Assembly: GCA_013054445.1 (NCBI GenBank)
Contig: JAAMPI010001547.1
Coordinates: 1-13,205, forward strand
Reading direction: 5' to 3'
From: Cudoniella acicularis
Taxonomy: Eukaryota > Ascomycota > Leotiomycetes > Helotiales > Helotiaceae
Length of the DNA stretch: 13,205 nucleotides
Below the pieces are notes generated by a model. The model ran no database searches. It saw nothing but the letters and a program-made list of their open reading frames with translations, and had not been told where the DNA came from. The translations under genes were made by a program, and so were the position numbers. Positions 1 through 7,883 of this stretch are shown here, one piece after another. Numbering within the stretch: the first letter of the stretch is position 1; each line of letters starts with the position of its first letter.

Positions 1-933
1 TTTTTAGGGCAGACCAAGCTTTTACAGCGGGCGCCGGAGAAAGAATTGGCTTGGCTTAAAACGTATGCTCATCCTCGCCTTCCTCACACCATCCCACATC
101 GCGAACTCTCCGACTACCAGAAGGTATCTCCAGCAGATCAAATAACCAGCATCGAGAAATATATTAAAATTGCTCCTTGCCTTGTGCCTGTTGAAGAGGA
201 TTACTTATTGCGACCAACTCTACGCCATCCAGATATGCAGCCACGAAATATTTTCGTGGGCGATGACTTCTCAATTACGGGTGTATTCGATTGGCAACAC
301 TGCTCAGTTTTACCTCTAGTCCTTCAGGCAAGCGTACCGGAATACTTTCAAAATTTTGGAGATGACGAATCACTTCGACTCAAAAAGCCATCGCTTCCCG
401 AATCATTCAACGATATGAGCGATGCAGATCAAGCAGCCGCATCTGAACAGTACCGAAGACGGCAACTTCACTACTATTACTTCGTTGCCACATACAAGCA
501 TAACAAGTCTCATTTCGACGCCCTTTGCCTTGACTCAACCATGCCGAAACAGAAACTTCAGCAATATGCAAGCGCGCCTTGGGAAGGGGATAATATCACG
601 CTGAAGGCAGAATTGGTTCGTGCGGTGCAGAACTGGCCAACCCTTACAAAAGGTAAAGATGGCAAGGTTCCTGTATGCCCAATATATTTCTCTGGCGAAG
701 AAATAGAAGAGTGTTTACGTATCGAGGCTGAGGAAAACTTCATTGATGTCCAGATGGAGAAGATCCGTGATAGGATCGGAGTTAGTACTGATGGGTGGAC
801 CGCGAATGAGAGATACGAGGATGCTCTTGAGGAGAATGAGCATGTGAAGACGGAAGCCTTCGCTGGACAGGATGAGCTTACGAGGAAGGAGATACTTGAA
901 AATTGGCCATTTGATGATCATGAGGAATATTAA
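1..933 (+). CDS. Fungal APH-family phosphotransferase (protein-kinase-like fold), C-terminal part only
   Basis: The frame is open from the window edge to the TAA at 931-933, so the N-terminus lies upstream. A run of T ending in TAG at 1-6 looks like a 3' splice site, so this exon probably starts near base 7. The catalytic loop is visible as HPDMQPRNIF: His at 226-228, the presumed catalytic Asp at 232-234 and a metal-binding Asn at 247-249. It is followed by VFDWQH, whose Asp (289-291) takes the place of the kinase DFG Asp. The tail has the features usual in this fungal family: an YRRRQLHYYY segment, PWEGDNITLKAELVRA, then an acidic C-terminus ending WPFDDHEEY. Family knowledge: APH proteins phosphorylate small molecules, and the fungal expansions mostly have unknown substrates. 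The exon looks intact. The family call is firm; the substrate is unknown. Confidence 0.88.
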   Translation, partial: FLGQTKLLQRAPEKELAWLKTYAHPRLPHTIPHRELSDYQKVSPADQITSIEKYIKIAPCLVPVEEDYLLRPTLRHPDMQPRNIFVGDDFSITGVFDWQHCSVLPLVLQASVPEYFQNFGDDESLRLKKPSLPESFNDMSDADQAAASEQYRRRQLHYYYFVATYKHNKSHFDALCLDSTMPKQKLQQYASAPWEGDNITLKAELVRAVQNWPTLTKGKDGKVPVCPIYFSGEEIEECLRIEAEENFIDVQMEKIRDRIGVSTDGWTANERYEDALEENEHVKTEAFAGQDELTRKEILENWPFDDHEEY

Positions 934-1197
934 TATCACTTCTGTTATAAGAGACGGAAAAGCAATCATGTTTTTGTACAAGAATCTACACCTGGGAGAC
1001 TATTATACGCAGCCTCAACCTCGCACACGCTTCCGTAAAAGTTTACGTGATTTTGATGATGTTGACACCTTCCTAATTAAGAATAGTAAGGCTTCGCTTA
1101 AGCAGAGACCTTTCAAACGCATTTCTGTATTCGAGTCAGAAATTCAATATCCAAATATCTACTTGACAGTCTCTTGACGGTCTCATCCTTATTAAAA

Positions 1198-3301
1198 ATG
1201 CACAATATGCCACAAGATGTCTACTCCTATACTCGGCTTTCACACCGGCGCAATATTCGGCTTATCGAGTTCGTACCTACCAGTTGCAACAAGATCGAGC
1301 TTCGACTCAGAGAATTCCTCCTAGAAGCTGCTCCTCCTTACTGCGCTCTGTCATATGCCTGGGGAGATAGCAGTGATTTGGAAAACTTGATCTGTGATAA
1401 CAAATTTTTTAAAATCACGACGAATTTTAAAGCTGCTATTGAAAAATTGAAATGGGTGCTATCAATAAATCCATCGTTACTCTTATCTGGACTACGAAAA
1501 CAAACTCTATACAATTGTTCTCCGAGCCAGACTTCACACCCTTCCTGTCGTCATTTGCATACTCTATCATCGGAAAACTTTTTCCTCTGGATCGATGCAA
1601 TCTGCATCGATCAGTCCCACGCGACCCCTGCAATTGTTGAACGAAATCATCAGCTGCGCCTGATGTGCGAAATTTACAAGCACGCGGAGCACACTATTGT
1701 CTGGCTGGGAGAGGAGAGCCATGGCTCACAGCAGTGCTTGGATGTTTTAAGCAGAGAATATGGAGGAACTATCGCCGTTGTGCAGCGACCATCTTTCCCA
1801 AGTGGCCTAAACATAATAGGTGACAGGGCGTTTCCATCCCTATTAGTAGGCATCACCTAAATGTGAGTTCATTATCATTTTCTAACACTGCTAGTATAAC
1901 ACCCCCATCTTGAAATTTATGGACACCACCTCCGCTCTCTCCCAAGCGTTGAATTCCTTACTTTCAAGGCTCTGGTTTTCCCGTCTCTGGATTTTACAAG
2001 AAGTAGCGGTCTCTAAAAAAGTCTCTATTCTTTGTGGCCATTCACTCCTCCCCTGGGAGTACCTTTCTTTCGTGCTTTCATACATCGCGGAACGGTTAAA
2101 AATAGCAAAACAAAGCATAAACTCAACCACTGTTTCCCCATCCTTATCAACAATATTACCATTGATAAGGCCCTCGACGGAGTCAAAGGCAACATTACCT
2201 TCGGTTCAAAGAGCGATCCGTATAGCAAATCTACGAAAAGATTACCAAAGTTCCGGAGGAAGAGGTATATCGTTATACCACGCAGTGATACTTGGCCAAC
2301 GATAAGAATGCAAAGCACCAGCCGATCGTGTCTGGGCGCTTGTCGGTCTTTCTCCCGAGCTAGCAGCCATTATCCCCCCGCCGTCTACATCCCCACAGCG
2401 AGATGATGAAAACCTCGTGACTATGGAGGCCCTTCGCGGGCACATCATCCGCGCTTTAATCAAAACCCATCACGAGACCGGGTTCCACTTGATGCTGCCC
2501 TTTACTTTTTCTTATTGTTATATTTTCACTCGTCTTACATCGTTCTCACTTCTCGATTATCTTTGGCCAGGGAACTCTGATCCTTTAGCCAGATATGTGA
2601 AGGGCAACCTCCGCTGGGACGGCTGGACTGGCAGGACATCCTATATTGCCTATTTACCCACTGTTTTGGTCCTCGTTGGCCTCTCTCGAATAGTCGAAAT
2701 ATCCACCTCTTTTTTCCACAACCGAGTGGGCGAGATGCAACTCCTGAGAGATATTCTCGATACAACCGATCTTGCCGGCTCGCCAATATACTTCTCTCCT
2801 TCTCGTCCAGTTCGCGTTTTGCAGCTGTGCTTGTTGCTAGTAAACCGTGATACCCTTTTGGCTTTCTTGCGTCTAGATCGCGCGAGCCAGGAGAGATATA
2901 GCAAATACGCGTACTGGTTGTTTGTGTTTCTCAATCTTCTTGAAATTATCCTAGTTGTGGCTTTTTACATCTACTTTGGATTCTGTACGTATTTGGTGGT
3001 TATGTTTTCATTGAATTTCATGTTCAGTCTATTCGTTCTTGCCCCGGTTGTCATTATGATGGCTATTTTTTGGGATGCTAAGTTTTGGGTCCTCGTCTTG
3101 AAGTTTGGGCTGGCTGCTGGGGTATTGATCTTACTTGGGGTGTTGCATTGGTGGAATCGGACCAGGGGCGGGTTTAAGAACCAACAGTCTGCTAGGAAGA
3201 AGCTAGTGGTATTCCCTGAAGCAGAAGATATCGCACAATGGGCCCAGGGACCGGGATATAATCGATGGAGTAACCCTCGTTACAAGTTTACTTATTATTA
3301 A
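1198..3301 (+). pseudogene. HET-domain (heterokaryon incompatibility) protein with multi-pass membrane C-terminus, probable in-frame stop
   Basis: The chosen start ATG at 1198 (aaaaATG) precedes the HET motifs YCALSYAWGD (residues ~48-57), FLWIDAICIDQ (~129-139), VWLGE (~168-172) and WFSRLWILQEVAV (~243-255). An intron at 1846-1894 (GTAGGC, CTAAC, CTAG) keeps phase 0 and removes the TAA at 1858; exon 2 starts at 1895. A TAA at 2303-2305 (position ~353) then interrupts the HET domain just before ADRVWALVGL, the counterpart of the usual DPRDkVYALLGL. Spacing to that motif matches the family with the stop counted as one residue, which argues for nonsense mutation. The frame then stays open to 3301, adding about 330 residues with about five hydrophobic helices (~415-440, 465-487, 555-580, 586-615, 617-643). 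Alternatives: introns 2265-2306 or 2265-2315 would also remove the stop in phase, but lack a good branch site and delete HET-like sequence; or a truncated 352-residue protein is made. HET proteins trigger non-self recognition cell death. Confidence 0.78.
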
Positions 3302-4511
3302 ACGTATAAGTACGAGTATTCATTACGGTTTAAATAAAGTTGAGCAGAGCCATGATAGGATGAATAAGATTTGCGAAATGGCCGGTAGGCAGGGGTGCGT
3401 GGCAATCTTGTGATATCTAGATTAACAATCCTTATCATACTCAATTTTTCACCTCATTTTCTTTCTTGTGAATTACCTAGCCTCCATACAGTTCTCATAA
3501 TGCCGCGGGAAGAGACAACAACACTAGCTACGAGGCTCAAGGCCATAGGTTATCTTAACCATTGATTTATTTCAAGACATCACATTTCAAAATACTTAAA
3601 CGAGTACAACTGAACACAAATATAACTTCAAGTAGACAGCTGAGAGGCCCACGCAAGTAGCAAACTATTAAACCATTCTATTTCAGCTTGTTTGGAAGTT
3701 GTTCAACTTTCAATGTGTTTTTCGCAAAGCTTATATAAATGAGAAACTCGCAGCATTATATATTAAAACATGATATATCCTAGAAGGTAGGATACTCCAT
3801 CTGCATAACTACGCTTTCGAAGGTTACATATAGAGTTATGATAGCCTATTAGAACCTGGAATTTAATCCATTCGTCGAAAAAAGTATACTTAATAACAAG
3901 TGAGCCTCTTCTGTTGGGATAACTTGAAAATAATCTAGGGACATTGTATTAAAGGTTAGGCCCGTCTTAGTAGCTGCTATATACTTTCTTTCTACTGTAT
4001 TCCAAACCCAAATTTCCGAATTTGAAATGCCTGCAGAGTCACAATAAATTCTTGCCAAGACTTATTGAGGTTTGTTTATGGCACAGCCCTAGCGATCAAT
4101 TCCCGAACTCCGTACGGAATCGGATATATTACTCCGCAAGCTACAATCTGCAAGATGTCGTAACCCAATGATATCCAATAACCACCTTTTAACAACTACC
4201 AACTTCGGACAAGACTCCTTATTCCGCTCGCTCTTTTCGCTTTGTTCGGTATTTTCATGCAGCTGTAAACGCGTACACTTGCACTAGGCAACCAGCTTCT
4301 TGACATATAAAAGCTTCACTTCATTTCCCTATCAAACGTAGAAAATCGGTTGAAGTAGTCGTTTTTAATCTGTCCCCTAATCAGCCAGTTACACAATAAT
4401 ATCAGGGCCTTTCATCCATCTCTCGCTCGAACCACTTGACCTCAATTTTGAACCCAATATTACTTCTCCATAGCCCATTTCCAGACATCACTTCCGCACA
4501 CCAATCTCAAA
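3302..4511 (+). other. AT-rich intergenic region, no gene recognised
   Basis: No frame here resembles a known protein. The longest is a 69-codon minus-strand frame at 3849-4058, with no recognisable motif and no intron support. The left part should hold the 3' untranslated region of the HET gene. The right 200 bases, rich in C and T, look like the promoter and 5' leader of the methyltransferase gene. No tRNA, long terminal repeat or transposase remnant was seen by eye. Confidence 0.6.
4305..4312 (+). promoter_or_regulatory. TATA-like box upstream of the O-methyltransferase gene
   Basis: The sequence ATATAAAA lies about 200 bases before the ATG at 4512. A C/T-rich stretch follows (4314-4330 and again near 4410-4500), which is common in fungal leaders. 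The position suits a core promoter with a leader of roughly 150 bases. This is inferred from motif and position only. Confidence 0.35.
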
Positions 4512-5183
4512 ATGGCTTCCCCGTCCACCGATAAACTCCACCAAGCCAGCAAAATCGACACCCAAGCTCGCACCAGCCTCTTAAGGCCAGATCCCCGCCT
4601 CGACCACGCACTTTCCAACTCCGCCGCCAACGGCCTCCCCGCCATCACCATCTCCGACCTACAAGGCCAATACCTCGCCATCCAATGCCAACTCATTAAC
4701 GCCAAATCCGTGCTTGAAATCGGCACTTTGGGCGGGTACTCCACCATCTGGTTCGCAAGCACAGGCGCAAAAGTCACCAGCATTGAAATCAACCCCAAGC
4801 ACCGAGATGTCGCGCTGGAAAACACCAATGGCCTAGATGTGGATATTATCCTTGGTGCAGCGCTCGATGTGTTGCCCAAACTTGCGGACGAGGGGAAGAA
4901 ATTCGATTTTATTTTTATTGATGCGGCGTGGAAGGAGCAGTGGGAGTATTTCCAGTGGGCTGTGAAGTTGACCAGGGCGAATGGTTGTATTTATGTTGAT
5001 AATGTGGTGAGGGAGTTGCTGGAACATGATGATGTGGGGGAGGGTGAGTCTTTGGTTACAAAGGTGGGTGGGGATGAGAGGGTGAGAGCGACGCTCATTT
5101 CTACGCTTTCTAGTCACAAGGGAAATACGCAGGAGATGTTTGATGGGTTTTTGCTGGCCGTTGTTAAAGATAGTCAGTGGTAA
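4512..5183 (+). CDS. SAM-dependent O-methyltransferase, class I (family 3, caffeoyl-CoA/catechol type)
   Basis: This is an intronless frame of 223 codons whose ATG sits in a very good context (tcaaaATGG). The SAM-binding motif I is VLEIGTLGGYS (residues 67-77). The acidic residue after strand 2 is Glu92 (VTSIEINP). The metal- and substrate-binding signatures are FDFIFIDA (Asp137) with Lys141, and YVDNVV (Asp163, Asn164), matching the Asp/Asp-Asn divalent metal set of caffeoyl-CoA O-methyltransferase-like enzymes. Length and C-terminus (GFLLAVVKD) are full for the family, and nothing is broken. It should be a soluble, metal-dependent enzyme moving a methyl group from SAM to a hydroxyl of a small aromatic or catechol-like acceptor; the actual acceptor cannot be read from sequence. 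It is the only clearly intact gene between the HET gene and the RING gene. The 5' half is C-rich and the 3' half G-rich on the coding strand. Confidence 0.92.
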   Translation: MASPSTDKLHQASKIDTQARTSLLRPDPRLDHALSNSAANGLPAITISDLQGQYLAIQCQLINAKSVLEIGTLGGYSTIWFASTGAKVTSIEINPKHRDVALENTNGLDVDIILGAALDVLPKLADEGKKFDFIFIDAAWKEQWEYFQWAVKLTRANGCIYVDNVVRELLEHDDVGEGESLVTKVGGDERVRATLISTLSSHKGNTQEMFDGFLLAVVKDSQW

Positions 5184-5959
5184 GGAAGGGAAACTTTTTC
5201 ATTTTACGTAGGAAGATGGCAAATAACTTGTTTTACTTTATACTACTTTGAATTTGAGAATCGGGATACATTGAAATTGATATAACAAACTTGTGTTTGT
5301 AAATATCTATTCGAACGTCTCCAGATTTATGCTAAGATAGATCTCACAGCACTTCGAAAAAACAAACCCGTGCTACTGTGAGTTATTATTAAAAACAAGG
5401 AAATACAAACCCTCTCCTTACCACCTTCTACCCTTACAACATGTCTTTCTCAAAGTGAGGACTTATTTGTACACTTTTTTAGTCTCTAGATTGATGTTGC
5501 AAAATAGAAACGGTTGAGGGGATTATGAGTAATCATCAATGTTGTAGTTTTAATCTTATTTAACTTTCTTATTAATTGTTATATTTGTTTCTCTAGTGTA
5601 CTATCATTTTAAATTAATACTGTTTAATTGGGGTAATTTTTTTGAAGGTTTGTAGAAGACTAAGACTCTAACTCTTCTCGAGGAGAAGACGAGATTTTAT
5701 ATAATATCAATTCCTCGTAAATAATTAAACTCATTTAAGTACGTTAAAAACTAAATTAATGGGATGGAATTTTTTGAGAAACACTACATAGTGACGATCT
5801 TGTCTTGCTTACTACGGTAGTAGGTATATAGTCCTGTATGAGCGCCACGCTACGCAATCTCTACGCTGCTTGCTTTAAGCTTTAAGTTTCTATTAATTGG
5901 GGCGTCTTCCATTTTTCAGCCAGCATAAAAACACACTTGGGGCTCAGTATCCGAACAAA
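5184..5959 (+). other. Very AT-rich intergenic region with a possible orphan gene start
   Basis: The first ~160 bases should contain the methyltransferase 3' end. At 5411-5440 a C/T-rich leader-like stretch runs into acaacATG at 5441, followed by four codons and GTGAGG at 5455, which resembles a fungal gene start with a very short first exon. No coding continuation could be recognised. From about 5480 to 5780 the DNA is strongly AT-rich with many stops in all frames. A 6-bp-arm palindrome (5674-5688) lies inside it. Confidence 0.5.
5343..5382. repeat. Imperfect inverted repeat downstream of the O-methyltransferase gene
   Basis: CTCACAGCAC at 5343-5352 pairs with GTGCTACTGTGAG at 5370-5382, leaving a small bulge and a 17-base A-rich loop. 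It begins 160 bases past the methyltransferase stop. It could form a hairpin in the 3' transcript or be a chance palindrome; no flanking target-site duplication was evident. Confidence 0.4.
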
Positions 5960-6727
5960 ATGAATACAGAATCCGAGTTTAGAGCTTTTGACGACTCCAT
6001 TAGTCACCTCTGGCGAGGCAGCGAGCTGGTGGTTGCGATCGAGAAGCGATGGCTAGACAAAGCCGATCGAAATGCATTTTATCAATGGAAAATCGACAAG
6101 ATGAGGCTAAGACGTTCTCGACAGGCTATTCCTCCTGAGAAAATCCTCCCAATGCTACTCGAGACGAATTTCAACGATGCATCGGAGCGAGAAGAATTGG
6201 AGCGGGCTGTGAATAGTGGGGTTGAACAAGTTTATTTGCCCTTAGGTGTCGATTCCAATGGACAAATTTATCGAATTTTACGAGGCACCAACGCGCTGAT
6301 CACCTATTCCACAAAATCCTTCTCCCGACCATTGTTCCCTTCATACATCCTAGGGGTCAACACCAATCCAGTGGCTCCAGCTTCAGAAAATAAAGAAGAT
6401 TCCAAAGAGAATGCAAAGTCCAACGAGTCCGACGAGAGTGAAGCAAGTGGATTTGTGTTCTTTCAGCTAGGGATGGTGGAGAGTTTTACCGGGACGGATA
6501 TCGCGGAAGGCCAATCCCATCTCTAGGCCTATACCGGATTTGGTGCAACTCTACGAGTGACTTCTAGTGGACGGGCAGATGGAGTTTACCTAATTTTCGA
6601 CTTCTATCAAGAAGATTTCTGTGCGGGAGACTTTACTGGCAACCACAAATTCGACAAAGATCTCTGGTGGCGCCTACCAAATTCGCAATTACGGTTTTCA
6701 TGCGCGAAGGTAGTTAATAGGCCTTAA
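5960..6727 (+). pseudogene. Unrecognised protein gene with an in-frame stop, probably broken
   Basis: The ATG at 5960 (gaacaaaATGA) opens 188 codons to a TAG at 6524-6526. The same frame then continues for 66 protein-like codons (AYTGFGATLRV..., then GVYLIFDFYQEDF and LWWRLPNSQLRF) to a TAA at 6725-6727. The product is mostly hydrophilic, with a charged N-terminal part (residues ~27-60, rich in Arg/Lys/Glu), a Ser/Glu/Lys-rich linker (~139-158) and no membrane helix or signal peptide. I recognise no family. The frame runs on after the TAA to 6904 (starting IGLMSLTLHL), while the +1-shifted frame from 6721 also reads well (NWTYVFNTSLGIFGNCFP), so a frameshift near 6720 is as likely as a second nonsense codon. 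An intron at 6476-6526 (GTGGAG...CTCTAG, in phase) could remove the TAG, but its donor is poor and no branch site is visible. Pseudogene status is therefore probable, not proven. Confidence 0.55.
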
Positions 6728-7883
6728 ATTGGACTTATGTCTTTAACACTTCACTTGGAATTTTCGGAAATTGTTTTCCGTGAAGTCAAACTAGTGCGAG
6801 CGGCACTTGGTTCAAATAACACCATCATCCGAGCGGAAGTTCCAGTTGGTGGCTCTACAACATGCGTTAGCAATCCAGGATGCAAAGAAAGAGCATGGTT
6901 ATAATAAATGCTATATTATATATACGCTTCTCTCTTCGAGATCATTAATGCATCACTTACATGGCATACTTTAGCTACCTCGCCGTTTAGTCAATTAAAG
7001 AGCCTTGTGATCTCAATATAATTCTTTGTGGAATGTAATGTTTTACTTGCTGGTGGTTGGCTTTTTTAGATTAGCCAACTTGTTTCATCACATCGAGATA
7101 CATGCATCGAAATCTATTTCGGCGCCTTGGCCAAGACAATCCTGCATGTGAAAAAGCAATTACTAGTTCTGACAGCTAGTTGCGAGGCCCATAAAAGGCC
7201 TCACTAAAAGCACCCACTTTATCTTCTTAATCCATTACTTTTATCGTCCTGATTATATCCTCACTGCTGTGCACACTACTTGACACTGCGGAAACGGCCA
7301 GGGGAGGCTTAACGAGAGGCCTGGTTGCTCAGATTTAAGACACACATCGTATCCGTTGTTAATGTTAGACTGTTTGTGAGACAAAGGATCGCGGCCGCAG
7401 ACTTAGCCTCGAACCATTTGCTTTTGGCGATCCAGAAGGTCTTGAATCAGGAGTCCTCGTTCGTTCAGTTTTCAGTAACTTCGCCTGCTACCAATTTCGC
7501 CTGCACTACAATGCCATAAATAGCGCCCGTATTTTTCTATAGCTCTCAATAATAATTAGGGGCGTGAATGGAAAGGCTTTCTGGAGCTTGAAATGCGTCA
7601 TCTTTCCGTGAAAGAGATTGAAATTTCGAAATCGCAACAATGAAGTTTCGAGACCTATCACACCAACGTATGCTGTGATACATGTCTTAAGATTCAAATC
7701 TCTCACAAAATGAGCGATTTGATGCTGTCCGCACAATCTAGCCGCACAAATCGCCAGCTGATAACTCTACCAAATGAGGCCCACCCCGCCTCCCTGCAGT
7801 TCTCGAATTTAGCTCCTCTGAGGTACGAAAAATCACCGGTTTTTATACTTGAATTATATTGTGGCACTTACTCGTCATTCAAC
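6728..7883 (+). other. Intergenic region with promoter-like and short coding-like fragments
   Basis: The first part (to 6904) may still belong to the broken gene to the left. From 6905 to 7180 the DNA is AT-rich and featureless. A TATA-like site at 7190-7197 is followed by a pyrimidine-rich stretch (7205-7262). A stop-free frame of 57 codons at 7369-7542 has no ATG and is preceded by TAG, so it may be an exon relic. The segment from 7690 to 7883 should be the promoter of the oxygenase pseudogene; it holds C-rich tracts near 7780-7800 and an AT-rich TTATATT at 7854-7860. Confidence 0.45.
7184..7202 (+). promoter_or_regulatory. TATA-like site inside a short palindrome (orphan promoter candidate)
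   Basis: GAGGCC (7184-7189) and GGCCTC (7197-7202) form a perfect 6-bp inverted repeat around CATAAAA. A C/T-rich stretch follows downstream, as in fungal core promoters, but no intact gene starts behind it. Motif and position are the only support. Confidence 0.22.

Noticed and set aside
872..1177. A 101-codon plus-strand frame overlapping the 3' end of the phosphotransferase gene
   Set aside because: It lacks a good start, overlaps a clear gene in another frame and shows no family motif; it also stops just before the HET gene start.
1858..1860. TAA in the HET gene taken as a second nonsense codon
   Set aside because: An intron at 1846-1894 with CTAAC and TAG signals keeps phase and removes it, joining two HET motifs correctly.
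1863..1894. GTGAGT at 1863 as the donor of the HET intron
   Set aside because: It would follow the in-frame TAA, give a 32-nt intron and put exon 2 out of frame.
3849..4058. 69-codon minus-strand frame in the AT-rich region
   Set aside because: No recognisable motif, no splice partners, and composition like the surrounding noncoding DNA.
4460..4879. 139-codon minus-strand frame antisense to the methyltransferase
   Set aside because: It is the mirror of a strongly supported gene and has no motif of its own.
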